A stretch of 64,000 bases of DNA from Sergeia podlipaevii (lineage: Eukaryota > Euglenozoa > Kinetoplastea > Trypanosomatida > Trypanosomatidae). The translations under genes and the position numbers were made by a program. The stretch is from positions 1-64,000 of the forward strand of contig JASANZ010002275.1 in assembly GCA_030849805.1 (NCBI GenBank), given 5' to 3'. The notes under the pieces are model-generated. The model ran no database searches. It was not told where the DNA came from and saw only the letters and a program-made list of their open reading frames with translations. This document shows positions 20,781 through 29,980 of the stretch, in pieces (position 1 is the first letter of the stretch; each line of letters opens with the position of its first letter).

Positions 20781-21354
20781 ACGTTTTTTGATGTTTTTTT
20801 TTCGTGTGAGATGTCGCTTTACTTCTATTTAATTACTGTGTTTGTTCGTTTGTTGTTGTTGTTTTCTTCGCGTTTTTTTTCCTCCCAGTAGTAAGCATAT
20901 GTGCACAGACGCAAAGTGTGTAGATGTGCCATTTTTGTGACTGTGCTGTTGACTAGCTGGCTCTAACTTTCTGCAAGTGATGCTTGATGCTTTCTAAATT
21001 TACATATACTTATTGCCGCTTCTGGATTAAACAGATATCGGAGGAGGAGGAAAAAAAAAAAAGACATTTTTTTTAAAATTAATATGATTGTCTTTTAATC
21101 TTTATCTACACCTCCCTCTCCTTATGTATGAGTGAGTTCAATCCAAGATACAATCGACGCTTTAATATATCCTCTTCCATTACTTGTTTGTTGATTTCAT
21201 TTTTGTCTTTTTTTATATACAATTCATTTTTATTTTTTTTTAGCTTATTGGATAGCAACAGCTTTTTTTTCTTTTCTTTATAAGGGAGAAGGCACTTATT
21301 CCTACCACAGGACCTTCTTCTTGTTCTCTTGAGCAACCGACCTCTGTACAAACA
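20781..21354 (+). other. Spacer with acceptor AGs at 21283-21310
   Basis: T-rich 3' UTR, then a tract (about 21262-21280) followed by AG 21283-21284 and later AGs at 21309-21310 and 21331-21332, all upstream of ATG 21355. No gene seen. Confidence 0.55.
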
Positions 21355-22200
21355 ATGGTCTCTCCAAAGTCCATTGTGTATTTCGGTGAGTCGCTCATTG
21401 AGATTGATGAACCCAACGTTACACTTGGCGACCTCTGTGAGGCATTCCAAATTCCGTGTGAGGCAGGTGTGTATGTGCGCGAACGCACTACCGGACGAGT
21501 TATAGCAACGCTGTCTTTTGATTGCATTCCCCTGCCAGCAGTGGCAGCTAAACGCGGTGGCGGCGGTGGCAGCAGCAGCAGCACAGGAGACGGCGCCAAC
21601 ACCACCGCAAATAGTGAGCTTCAGTTTGATCATGACGAGGATGATGAGGATGAAGAGGGCAACGCAGCACAGGGAACGACGACGCTGCTCCTGGATCTGT
21701 GCGTGTCCTCAGGTAGCTTTTCTGGAGCACAAGACGGAGGTAGTTCTGGTATTGACAGTAGAGAAGGTGCTACTGACTTTACACATTCAGACGCCACACC
21801 AGACAATGACGGTCATGCGCAGCAGCAGCATCTCACGGCTGCGATGCGCAGTATCGTCCAACTAGGAGCTGTGGAACTGCTCGCAGAGGAATCCGCACAA
21901 CGTGTTGAACGAGCAGAACCGTATGACCCTACTACTGCGCCAGGCTTGCTGCGGCGCATTGTATACGCATCTTCTGTCTATTCTCCCTTTCTCAACCAGC
22001 GCGATCCGCTGGGACCGGCGATCATGAGCGGTGCTGGCGGCCGACTGAACATGGCTGCACTAGGAGTGAACAACACCTGGGGGGCAGACGCGCTGTATGA
22101 TGGAGCGCCATATCTGAGCGCTATTGAGACGTATGATGTTCAAGACCCTAGCATGAGTAGCCGCAAGGAATGGATTAGCCGCTCATTGCAATTGTCGTAG
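21355..22200 (+). CDS. Hypothetical protein with compact N-terminal domain and disordered middle (281 aa)
   Basis: Not recognised. Residues 1-62 look like a small beta-rich domain (YFGESLIEIDEPNVTLGDL, then VYVRERTTGRVIATLSFDC), whose strand-turn-strand-helix order recalls a ubiquitin-like fold, though no signature supports this. Residues ~63-160 are low complexity: Gly/Ser/Thr runs and an acidic block (DHDEDDEDEEG). The last ~110 residues look conserved, with YSPFLNQRDPLGPAIMSGAG and repeated aromatic/Asp positions, ending in RKEWISRSLQLS. No membrane span or catalytic motif. ATG 21355 is the first ATG after the acceptors. The frame is not interrupted. Confidence 0.75.
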   Translation: MVSPKSIVYFGESLIEIDEPNVTLGDLCEAFQIPCEAGVYVRERTTGRVIATLSFDCIPLPAVAAKRGGGGGSSSSTGDGANTTANSELQFDHDEDDEDEEGNAAQGTTTLLLDLCVSSGSFSGAQDGGSSGIDSREGATDFTHSDATPDNDGHAQQQHLTAAMRSIVQLGAVELLAEESAQRVERAEPYDPTTAPGLLRRIVYASSVYSPFLNQRDPLGPAIMSGAGGRLNMAALGVNNTWGADALYDGAPYLSAIETYDVQDPSMSSRKEWISRSLQLS

Positions 22201-22732
22201 CAGCCGGGGGGGGGGAGTATCCGGGCTTCAAGACTAGGGGAGGTGGTGTATTTGCTGCTGGTAATATCCCTAGGACACTCATAATAAGGAAAGTGACACA
22301 AATGTAGACGTCCCTTTGTTAATACTCCTGATTTAGCAAATGGATTGTTGTTATGCTATATATATAAACACACAAGCGTCTCTGTTGTTCGCACATTTTT
22401 CTCTTTTCTTTCACTGTATGCTTTTTTTATATTTTTGCATTGTTCATTTTTTAACTTGTCTTTTTTTTTCTTTTTTCTGCTGTCTCTTGGCATAATAATT
22501 TAATTTTGGAAAGGTTAACACATACACATATACAGTGATTGTGTGTAGCGTTATAGTAGCGTGAAAGCTGTGACTTTTAATACGTGCCCTTGTGCTTGTT
22601 TCTTAAAACTTGAAAAGCCGAGACAGCCGCATACACACACACGCACAGAGCTAAATTTTGGTATTTGTGTGCTTTAGGATTAATACTAAGATTATCATTA
22701 TTATTATTTTTGCTAGTCAGCGTCTAGTAAAG
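22201..22732 (+). other. Spacer with G10 tract and acceptor AG 22715-22716
   Basis: Starts with G10 at 22206-22215, six bases after the stop. A short pyrimidine tract (22691-22712) and AG 22715-22716 give a leader of about 16 nt for the helicase gene. No other gene. Confidence 0.55.
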
Positions 22733-25219
22733 ATGTTAGGCGTTGGTACTTGGGAATCTGCAGTGGAGGCGGCGGAGTCCTCCAAGAAGAAGGCTGGCGG
22801 CGGCTTTCAGACTCTTGGTCTGGAGAAGCCCCTCCTTGATGCAATTCTCAAGCAGGGCTTCACGGTTCCAACTCCTATTCAGCGCAAGGCGATCCCTCCA
22901 ATGCTTCAGGGCAACGACGTGGTCGCCATGGCTCGCACAGGCTCTGGTAAGACCGCGGCTTTCCTTGTGCCAATGCTACACTTGTTGAGGGTGCACTCCA
23001 AGATTGTTGGAATTCGCGGTCTGATTCTCTCGCCTACACGCGAGCTGAGTCTGCAAATCATGCGCAATGGGTTTGCTCTCAACAAGTACCTTGACCTCCG
23101 CTTTGCTGCGCTGGTTGGTGGTAACTCCATCGACCAGCAGTTTGAGACGCTGGCGTCTAACCCTGATATCGTGGTCGCCACCCCAGGGCGTATTCTCCAT
23201 ATTATGGAGGAAGCATCTGTGCAGCTGTCCATGGTGCGCATGCTCGTACTGGATGAAGCCGATCGTCTTTTTGAGCTCGGTTTGCAGCCGCAGATTGTCA
23301 CCATTATGCAAAAGATTCCCGAGTCCTCGCAGCGTGCACTCTTCTCGGCGACAATGCCATCAGTGCTCGCTGAGTTCACGAGTGTGGGCCTCCACAACCC
23401 AGTCGTGATTCGTCTGGATCAGGAAATGAAGCTGAGTGAAAAGCTCAAGCAGAGCGCCTTCTTTGTGCGCAACGACGAGAAGGTGGCGGCGCTGGTGGTT
23501 CTGCTGAAACGTGTCATTCACGTTGGCGAGGATGTGAGTAACAATGCGCAGGCGCTCATTTTTGTAGAGTCCAAGTTCCACGTGGATTACCTGCAGATGG
23601 TGCTCACTGAGTATAGGATCACCAATAGTGCGGTGTATGGCACTATGGACCAGGAGGCTAGACGTCTCGCTGTGCGCGCCTTCTCGCGGCGTGAAACGAG
23701 TGTCATGATTGTCACTGACGTGGCTGCCCGTGGTCTTGATCTCCCACTGCTCGACAACGTTGTCAACTACTCATTCCCATTTAACCCGAAGCTCTTTGTG
23801 CACCGTGTCGGTCGTGTGGCACGTGCGGGACGCTCTGGTACGGCCTACTCCCTCATGACCTTTGAGGATTTCCCCTACTATGTCGACCTTATGCACTTCC
23901 TTGGCCGTCCGCTGCAGTGCCGCAAGACGGAAGGTGATCTTCTCTTTACTCCTGACGACGGGTGCTACGGCCGCTTCCCCGAGGAGGACATCCAGCTTGA
24001 GCTTGACTTCTTACGTCGTCTCAATCAGAACGATGTAGAGCTGCGGAAGTTTGCCGTGGTGGTCGAGAATGCACACAAAAAGTTCAACCGGACCAAGAAG
24101 AAGCCAACGCATGAGGCGATCCAGGAAGCACGCAAGCCGCAATACGCTTTTGATAGCACTCCGCTCCACCCGATGCTGATTGAGCGACTTGGTGCAAAGC
24201 GCGTAGAAGCGGACATTGCGCGCTTTGATCTCAAGAAATTTCGCTCCAAGGAATCGCTATTGGAGCTGCAAACTGGAGAAAAAATGTTTGCGCTGAAACG
24301 CCCCGAGACGATTCAGTCACTCGCAAGGAAGCAAAAGGAGCAGGAAGAAGCAGAGGAGTTCGACATAGTGGACGATGAAGAGGAAGGAGGAGCTCGGCAG
24401 ACGCCGTACACAAAGGCCAAGAAAGCAGCCGCCGCTGCCGCTCGCCGCGCTGCTGCACCTCCAAAGAAGCTCTCACTTGCTGAGTCGATGCTGCTCAAGG
24501 CACAAAAGCGCAAGCGTGCCCGGGAGGAAGGCGGTGCTTCACTGGACTTTGGTAGCGACCTGCTTGACAGGAGTGACATGACGGCGTACGATATGGTGAT
24601 TCATTCGCGCGATGCCCCGGTGCTTGGCGATGTGAGCATGGAGAGCGGCAAGTATAGGGACGAGGGCTTCTTTATGGAGACGGTGAAGCGTGATACAGCC
24701 GAAAACGCCCACTACTCTGTCAAGGATGCCACGATGGATATCACCGCTGAAACCGCTGAGGAGGCGGCTCAACAACGCCAGGTTTTTGCATGGAGCAAGA
24801 AGAAGAACCGCTACGTCAAGATGCACGTAGGCGACGCCAAGGCTCTGCTGAAGGGTGTGAAGAACGAGTCTGGCAAGGCAATTAACTACAAGTCCAAGCT
24901 TGAGGTGTACAGCAAGTGGACGAAGAAGAGCAATATGCGCATTCAAGACGTGGGTGAGGAGGAGGATCTTGGTCCTATCCAGCGGGCCCGTGCCGCCGCC
25001 AACAGCGCTGCGGGCATGGACGAGAACGATGAGGACTACATTGATATTACGGATCCTAACCAGGGCAAGAAGTTGCGTATGGGCCGGAAGCAGAAGCGGT
25101 TGCCCAAGGATGGCACTGTGCGCTCCTTTGAAGAACTAGCCCTGAAGCGCCGCAGGGAGGAGAAGGAGAAGGCGCGTCTTGCTGACAAGAAATCACACAA
25201 GAAGAAGAAGAGCAAGTAA
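22733..25219 (+). CDS. DBP10: DEAD-box RNA helicase Dbp10/DDX54, ribosome biogenesis (828 aa)
   Basis: All DEAD-box motifs are present in order: upstream aromatic and Q motif (FTVPTPIQRKAIPP, about 43-56), motif I ARTGSGKT (67-74), Ia PTRELS (~101), TPGR (~150), motif II DEAD (174-177), SAT (205-207), motif V ARGLDLP, and motif VI HRVGRVARAGRSG (~357-369). Downstream are the features that set Dbp10/DDX54 apart from other DEAD proteins: a long basic, Ala/Lys-rich extension (~540-600) and a C-terminal block around 650-760 (VFAWSKKKNRYVKM) matching the DBP10 C-terminal domain, then a lysine-rich tail ending KKKKSK that should act as a nuclear/nucleolar signal. Known role of the family: 60S pre-ribosome assembly in the nucleolus. 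ATG 22733 follows the acceptor AG 22715-22716; the open frame upstream to TTG 22658 is spacer. Confidence 0.93.
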   Translation: MLGVGTWESAVEAAESSKKKAGGGFQTLGLEKPLLDAILKQGFTVPTPIQRKAIPPMLQGNDVVAMARTGSGKTAAFLVPMLHLLRVHSKIVGIRGLILSPTRELSLQIMRNGFALNKYLDLRFAALVGGNSIDQQFETLASNPDIVVATPGRILHIMEEASVQLSMVRMLVLDEADRLFELGLQPQIVTIMQKIPESSQRALFSATMPSVLAEFTSVGLHNPVVIRLDQEMKLSEKLKQSAFFVRNDEKVAALVVLLKRVIHVGEDVSNNAQALIFVESKFHVDYLQMVLTEYRITNSAVYGTMDQEARRLAVRAFSRRETSVMIVTDVAARGLDLPLLDNVVNYSFPFNPKLFVHRVGRVARAGRSGTAYSLMTFEDFPYYVDLMHFLGRPLQCRKTEGDLLFTPDDGCYGRFPEEDIQLELDFLRRLNQNDVELRKFAVVVENAHKKFNRTKKKPTHEAIQEARKPQYAFDSTPLHPMLIERLGAKRVEADIARFDLKKFRSKESLLELQTGEKMFALKRPETIQSLARKQKEQEEAEEFDIVDDEEEGGARQTPYTKAKKAAAAAARRAAAPPKKLSLAESMLLKAQKRKRAREEGGASLDFGSDLLDRSDMTAYDMVIHSRDAPVLGDVSMESGKYRDEGFFMETVKRDTAENAHYSVKDATMDITAETAEEAAQQRQVFAWSKKKNRYVKMHVGDAKALLKGVKNESGKAINYKSKLEVYSKWTKKSNMRIQDVGEEEDLGPIQRARAAANSAAGMDENDEDYIDITDPNQGKKLRMGRKQKRLPKDGTVRSFEELALKRRREEKEKARLADKKSHKKKKSK

Positions 25220-25882
25220 ACAATAGTCAATCAAGTGGTGGTGTGGAGGAGGGGGGGGGGAGAAAGTGAACTGAAGATGAATATGGTGTGTGTGTGTTGC
25301 TTTTCTGCAGAATGCTCTTTTATTTATTGCTATGTAGCTGTTTTTGTGATGTTTGTGGAAGCGTGAAAGAAGAAATGAAGATATTTATTTTGTTGGGGCG
25401 AGAGAGAAAGAGAGAGAGACAAAGGAAAAGAGCAAATGAAAAGGGTGTAATATTTAAACGAGTAATTAACTGTTTTTCTGAAGTAATGCTAAAATTTTCA
25501 TCAAATAGGTTTATAAGAAAAAAAAAATTTTTTTTATGTATCATTACCCACTTTGTGAGTGGATACTCTCTTCGCTTGACCAAGTATCACTGCTTATGCA
25601 TATCGATCGATTTACTTGGTGCGCTTGTTTGACGATGGCCGTTGTGTCAAACTACTCTCCCTCTCTCTGTTTGTTTCTTTCTATCAATTTTTACTTTTTC
25701 AAACATGCATGTTGTATCTGCTATTATGTTTTACAATAAAGGGAATCATCTGCATCACCTGAGTGTGTGCTTTCTCATATCTCTATTATATACATAGTCA
25801 GCACACGGCATAAAGTAGCGGGATTGCTTTGATTATTTTTTTCTCTTTTGTTGCTTTACTTTCTATGTATAGGCGTTAAAAG
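25220..25882 (+). other. Spacer with G10 tract and acceptor AG 25871-25872
   Basis: G10 at 25251-25260, about 30 bases after the stop codon. The acceptor of the next gene is a T-rich tract (25831-25866) with AG 25871-25872, which would leave a leader of only about ten nucleotides before ATG 25883. No gene seen. Confidence 0.55.
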
Positions 25883-28800
25883 ATGCCACAAGATCGTTCA
25901 CAGTATGTGCAGCCGCAGATGCAGCGTCAGGGCAGCACTGCTTCATCTGTGTTCTCAATGAACTCCTCAGAATACGATTCACGTCGTCACAGCATGTCTA
26001 TGGCTCTCTGGATGGACCACCCAACTTTGTGTTCCACGGAAGACGAAGTCACACACTACAGTGGATCGCAAGTGTCTTGCAACCGTTGTGATCGTGCTCA
26101 GCAGCGTAGTGGTGGCAAACAACAGGACGGAAAGCAGAACCACGGCAAGAACTCTTTGACTGACATGAAGGGAGAAGCCGATACACGTTCCTTTAATGCA
26201 TCAGAGAGCTCTGCACCGGAGATGGTGAAGGCACTGCTTTCTACTTCTACAGTTGGGACGGCAAAAAGACGGGGTAGGACAAAGAAATCTCAACATGTGA
26301 GTGGCATGTGTGAACTTCCTTCTGCTTGTGATGACGAGGATCGCTTAATCAACACAGACCCTGGCCACTCTAGCATCCTTACTTCCTTCGGTATGCCTCT
26401 TGAATGTGCTAGTACTGACACTGCACGACAACAATGCTGGTCGATGGCACCAATAGGCGATGCTCATGTAAGCAAGACAGAGAGTTCTAACAACCCATTT
26501 CTAAAGAACACTGAAGGTGTGAGTGCAAGCGGAATTGTTGAGAAGACACATGGAAAGCGAAATGAAGCGCATGATAGCAACTCTAGGGGTTTACGAAAGC
26601 AACGAAAGGCGATTCAGCGTCACGTGCTCCCCATTTCTTTTGTCGCGAAGCGACTTCACTCTATGGCGATGGACGAAATCCGTCTTGCTCAGTTTGTTCG
26701 TTTTCTTGTAGCGCTCTTTTGTTTTATCTGCTTTGCAAATTCTCTTCTGTTCCGATATGATGAGAGCGAGAAGTACGTAATTGGGTCGCTTCGACAGCAG
26801 TACACACAAGGCCGCAGTTTCCCGAGCAAAGAGGCGCAAATTGAACGGTTTCGTCAAGCCGCTGTACTTGGCTTATCGCCTACGGTACCCCCGGATATGT
26901 TTTTCAAAGACATTACAAACTCACAAGACTGGGGACACTACATGGCAGATGTTCTGCTTCCAACCACATTTAGCGAATCGAGGTCGAAATGGCTTTTTAT
27001 AGGGGCAATGCGAGTGCGTACAATCCGCATGCGTAAAGGGACCGCCAAGCTACAGAAGGGACTGCACGATGGTACTCACTTTTCCGACAAAGGAGCACAC
27101 ACCGGCATGGAAGCATTCTTTGCTCGTGATTCATGGGCACGTGGTCATCCGCGCAGTGCTGAAGAAACAGTGCCAGTACGCTGTCCTCATATACTAAACC
27201 CCTTTGCTTCCGCTCTTCTCAGTGCCAAAAGTGAGAGTACTTCTAAAGTACCAAACACGACAGCTGCAGCAGAGGATGAGATGGCACTGTATAGATACTA
27301 CAAGTGCTCTGATTTACCATTTAGCAGCCGCGGCAACTCGCGAAGCACATATGGACGTCTTGGTAACTATCACTGTGGGGGATACCTGTTTGATCTCCCC
27401 TTTACAGCTACAACAAAGTCCATTGTAGACACATTGGGTGCGCAGTTGAACTCAGTGAACTGCCTGTTTGTTGATAACTTGGCGACGCGGATGGTGAGTG
27501 TGCGGTGGTTTGCTTACGTACCTCAGGCAGAGCGTTGGATTGCCTTGGAGTTTCTCAGTGAGATGGCCGCTTCTGGTGAGCTTATTAGCCGTATTACGAT
27601 ATCCGCCTTTGCCGATGCCCCCTTTGTGGCTGCGATGGCACCATTGCTGGCTGGTTTTGGAGTTACATTTGTGATTCCGTGGATTCTAGGTATCTTCCTT
27701 GCGTGGAAGCGGCGGCGCTTTCTTTGTCTATTATGCACGCCTTGCTTTTGGTATGACTTTATCATTGTTGTCCTTGCGTGCTGCTCACTCACCGCCGTCG
27801 CAATCCTCGCTGTTCTTCGGTCACGACTAGATGAGCAGCTAGGGGTGACTTTTTCGGCAGAACCTGGGACTTTGATGTATCCTGCGTACCTTGAGCATAT
27901 TCAAAACGTCTACTCCAACTGGATGCTTGGTAATGCTGTGGTCGTCGTGATGCTCGCTCTGCGTCTTGTCATCAAGTACGCGCTCTATGTAGGTCCGTGG
28001 CACATACTAGTGAAGGGGGTTGCAACGGCCTTTCGCGGCATGCTGGGCTTCTTTACGGTGGCCTACGCCATTGTTCTCATCGGCTACGTACTGGGCGGCT
28101 GGTTGCTATTTGGAGCCAGTTGTGGGGAGTTTTCTACCATCACTGCGTCATTGAGGACTCTACTGTCAATGGCGCCACAGTTCGCGCTTGCAGCGTATGG
28201 TGAAGCACTGTCCACTGATCAAGGTCTCATTGCATACTGCGATCTAAACTACAATAGGAATCCTTTCAGCGACATAGTTTCGTTTCTGTTCTTTTGGAGC
28301 TACTACGTTTTCCTCTGCGTCATTACCGGGACGTTGCTTGTGGCGGCTTGTGTGCGGGGGATCAGCGCAAACGGTGATGCTGTATTTGGCAAGCCTCATA
28401 ACGCCCTGCATCGACTGCAACACCTGCTCCACCGCGCATCGCGGCGATACGAGTGGGCGAACACGATTAGGGCAATATGGTCCTTCCGTGTTAAGGAACA
28501 ATATAATGAACTAGTGGCGGCTCTTGAGCAGCCCGGCCCGGAACTTAACCGTCCTACCGTATCAGCGACAGAGGAAGCTCAGCCGCAGCACACACCACCA
28601 TCCTCCTCTCCATTAGCAGGGGAAACAGGATCAACAGCAACTTCAACTCAGCAAAGCGACGCATCGTCGTCCTGTAAACAACAAGGCGACCAAAAATCAC
28701 AGGTGATGGCAACAGCTGCATCGGTAACGGAAGGGGAAGGAGCTACCACTTCACTGGACACAGAAACGTGTATGCTAGCCACAGATACTATGAAAAATAC

Positions 28801-29281
28801 GGTGGCTGCTGCCGATTCTCCACCACCACTGCAGTCCTTGTGTCGGCAATCCAAAACTACAGAAGGCAGATTTATTGGAGATATGACTAGCAGCACCAGG
28901 AGGGAGGCAGCGTTTAAGAGCGATGCACATACCATCAAAAGTCAGAGAAAAATTGCTACTAAATCTGCACGAGGTGCCAATGAAGAGATTGTCGACTTTC
29001 GCACGCTTGTCGACTTACTTCCCCCTCGAGAACTTGGGCAGCTTGGTGGAGAAGACTGGCTGGAGGCTGTGTGGTCAGACATGATTGTTGACTATCAGCA
29101 TGAGCTCGCACAGGCGCGAAGCAGCTCCACTGAGGATTTACTGCGACGAGTGCGGCGCGTAACACATGCCACAGTGAGCGGTGGACTTAAGAAAATTGAA
29201 CATATTGACGCTACGCTTTCAGAGCTAGAGGCAGATATTAGCACTATGTTACGTCTGCTCAGCAAGCCGTCGGCACAGTAG
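25883..29281 (+). CDS. Polycystin/mucolipin-type (PKD2/TRPML) cation channel (1,132 aa)
   Basis: Long soluble N-terminus (1-260, polar, basic near 225-260) followed by six spans in the TRP-channel order: S1 at ~267-289, a large luminal/extracellular domain (~290-575), then S2 (~586-610), S3 (~624-646), S4 (~682-702), S5 (~721-745), a re-entrant pore segment (about 751-769, TITASLRTLLSMAPQF) and S6 (~798-825). The S1-S2 domain contains GGYLFDLPFTATTKSIVDTL and NCLFVDNLATRMVSVRWFAY, at the place and with the look of the polycystin domain's conserved core. The S4-S5 linker region WHILVKGVATAFRGMLGFFTVAYAIVL also fits PKD2/TRPML. The C-terminal ~300 residues are mostly disordered, with a helical end. 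Expected role: Ca2+-permeable channel of a flagellar, plasma or endolysosomal membrane. Which of PKD2-like or mucolipin-like is not settled. Confidence 0.88.
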   Translation: MPQDRSQYVQPQMQRQGSTASSVFSMNSSEYDSRRHSMSMALWMDHPTLCSTEDEVTHYSGSQVSCNRCDRAQQRSGGKQQDGKQNHGKNSLTDMKGEADTRSFNASESSAPEMVKALLSTSTVGTAKRRGRTKKSQHVSGMCELPSACDDEDRLINTDPGHSSILTSFGMPLECASTDTARQQCWSMAPIGDAHVSKTESSNNPFLKNTEGVSASGIVEKTHGKRNEAHDSNSRGLRKQRKAIQRHVLPISFVAKRLHSMAMDEIRLAQFVRFLVALFCFICFANSLLFRYDESEKYVIGSLRQQYTQGRSFPSKEAQIERFRQAAVLGLSPTVPPDMFFKDITNSQDWGHYMADVLLPTTFSESRSKWLFIGAMRVRTIRMRKGTAKLQKGLHDGTHFSDKGAHTGMEAFFARDSWARGHPRSAEETVPVRCPHILNPFASALLSAKSESTSKVPNTTAAAEDEMALYRYYKCSDLPFSSRGNSRSTYGRLGNYHCGGYLFDLPFTATTKSIVDTLGAQLNSVNCLFVDNLATRMVSVRWFAYVPQAERWIALEFLSEMAASGELISRITISAFADAPFVAAMAPLLAGFGVTFVIPWILGIFLAWKRRRFLCLLCTPCFWYDFIIVVLACCSLTAVAILAVLRSRLDEQLGVTFSAEPGTLMYPAYLEHIQNVYSNWMLGNAVVVVMLALRLVIKYALYVGPWHILVKGVATAFRGMLGFFTVAYAIVLIGYVLGGWLLFGASCGEFSTITASLRTLLSMAPQFALAAYGEALSTDQGLIAYCDLNYNRNPFSDIVSFLFFWSYYVFLCVITGTLLVAACVRGISANGDAVFGKPHNALHRLQHLLHRASRRYEWANTIRAIWSFRVKEQYNELVAALEQPGPELNRPTVSATEEAQPQHTPPSSSPLAGETGSTATSTQQSDASSSCKQQGDQKSQVMATAASVTEGEGATTSLDTETCMLATDTMKNTVAAADSPPPLQSLCRQSKTTEGRFIGDMTSSTRREAAFKSDAHTIKSQRKIATKSARGANEEIVDFRTLVDLLPPRELGQLGGEDWLEAVWSDMIVDYQHELAQARSSSTEDLLRRVRRVTHATVSGGLKKIEHIDATLSELEADISTMLRLLSKPSAQ

Positions 29282-29980
29282 TGATTTAGCCAGTCTATTA
29301 CTATAGCCCCTTCTCTTGGTTAATATATTTTTTTTCTCCTTTGAGTAACTGGAATGGTTTTGTAGCATGTTGTTTTATGTTACGGTGAAATAAGGGCTTG
29401 TGTGTTATTTTTTTTTTACTATTGTTGTTATTATTATTCTGCTGTTGGGAACAGGTGCACAATTATTCTCTATTCGCTGTTCTATGCACCTACAACTTGC
29501 TTTTTCATATATATATATATATTTTTTCAAATTTGACCTTGAACTGCATGTACGTTTCTATGATATTTTCAAAAGAAAAATGAAAAAAAAAAGTACCCAC
29601 TAGTTTTGACGCTTCACAGAAGAACGTTGTGTGTCTTATTTTACTTCCTAACCCATTTGACAATTTTTGCTCACGATGTGCTTTGTTACCAACTCGTTTT
29701 TTTTTTTCTTTCTTTCTTTTTCTTTTTGCGTCTCCATTGATGTACCGTCCATATTTGCAGTGTTTTAAAGCGAGGGAACAGTTTGCTTTGCAAAAGGTCA
29801 ACTGCGCGCCACTAAACCGTTGTTTGTAGATTTTTTTTCTTTTTTGCAGAAGGAACTCCTTCATTTGTATGCTTATAGCTTTCTATATATATCTTTCTAT
29901 TTTTGTACATATATATTGAAATTGAAAGGAAAGAGGAAGAAGTGTTTTAGAGTCATTTATATATACTTGTAGCACGTTGA
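29282..29980 (+). other. Spacer, T-rich, several possible acceptors
   Basis: T-rich tracts near 29831-29845 (AG 29851-29852) and 29881-29906 with AGs at 29929 onwards, and AG 29971-29972 ten bases before the ATG. Includes a short TA repeat (29508-29521). No gene seen. Confidence 0.5.
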
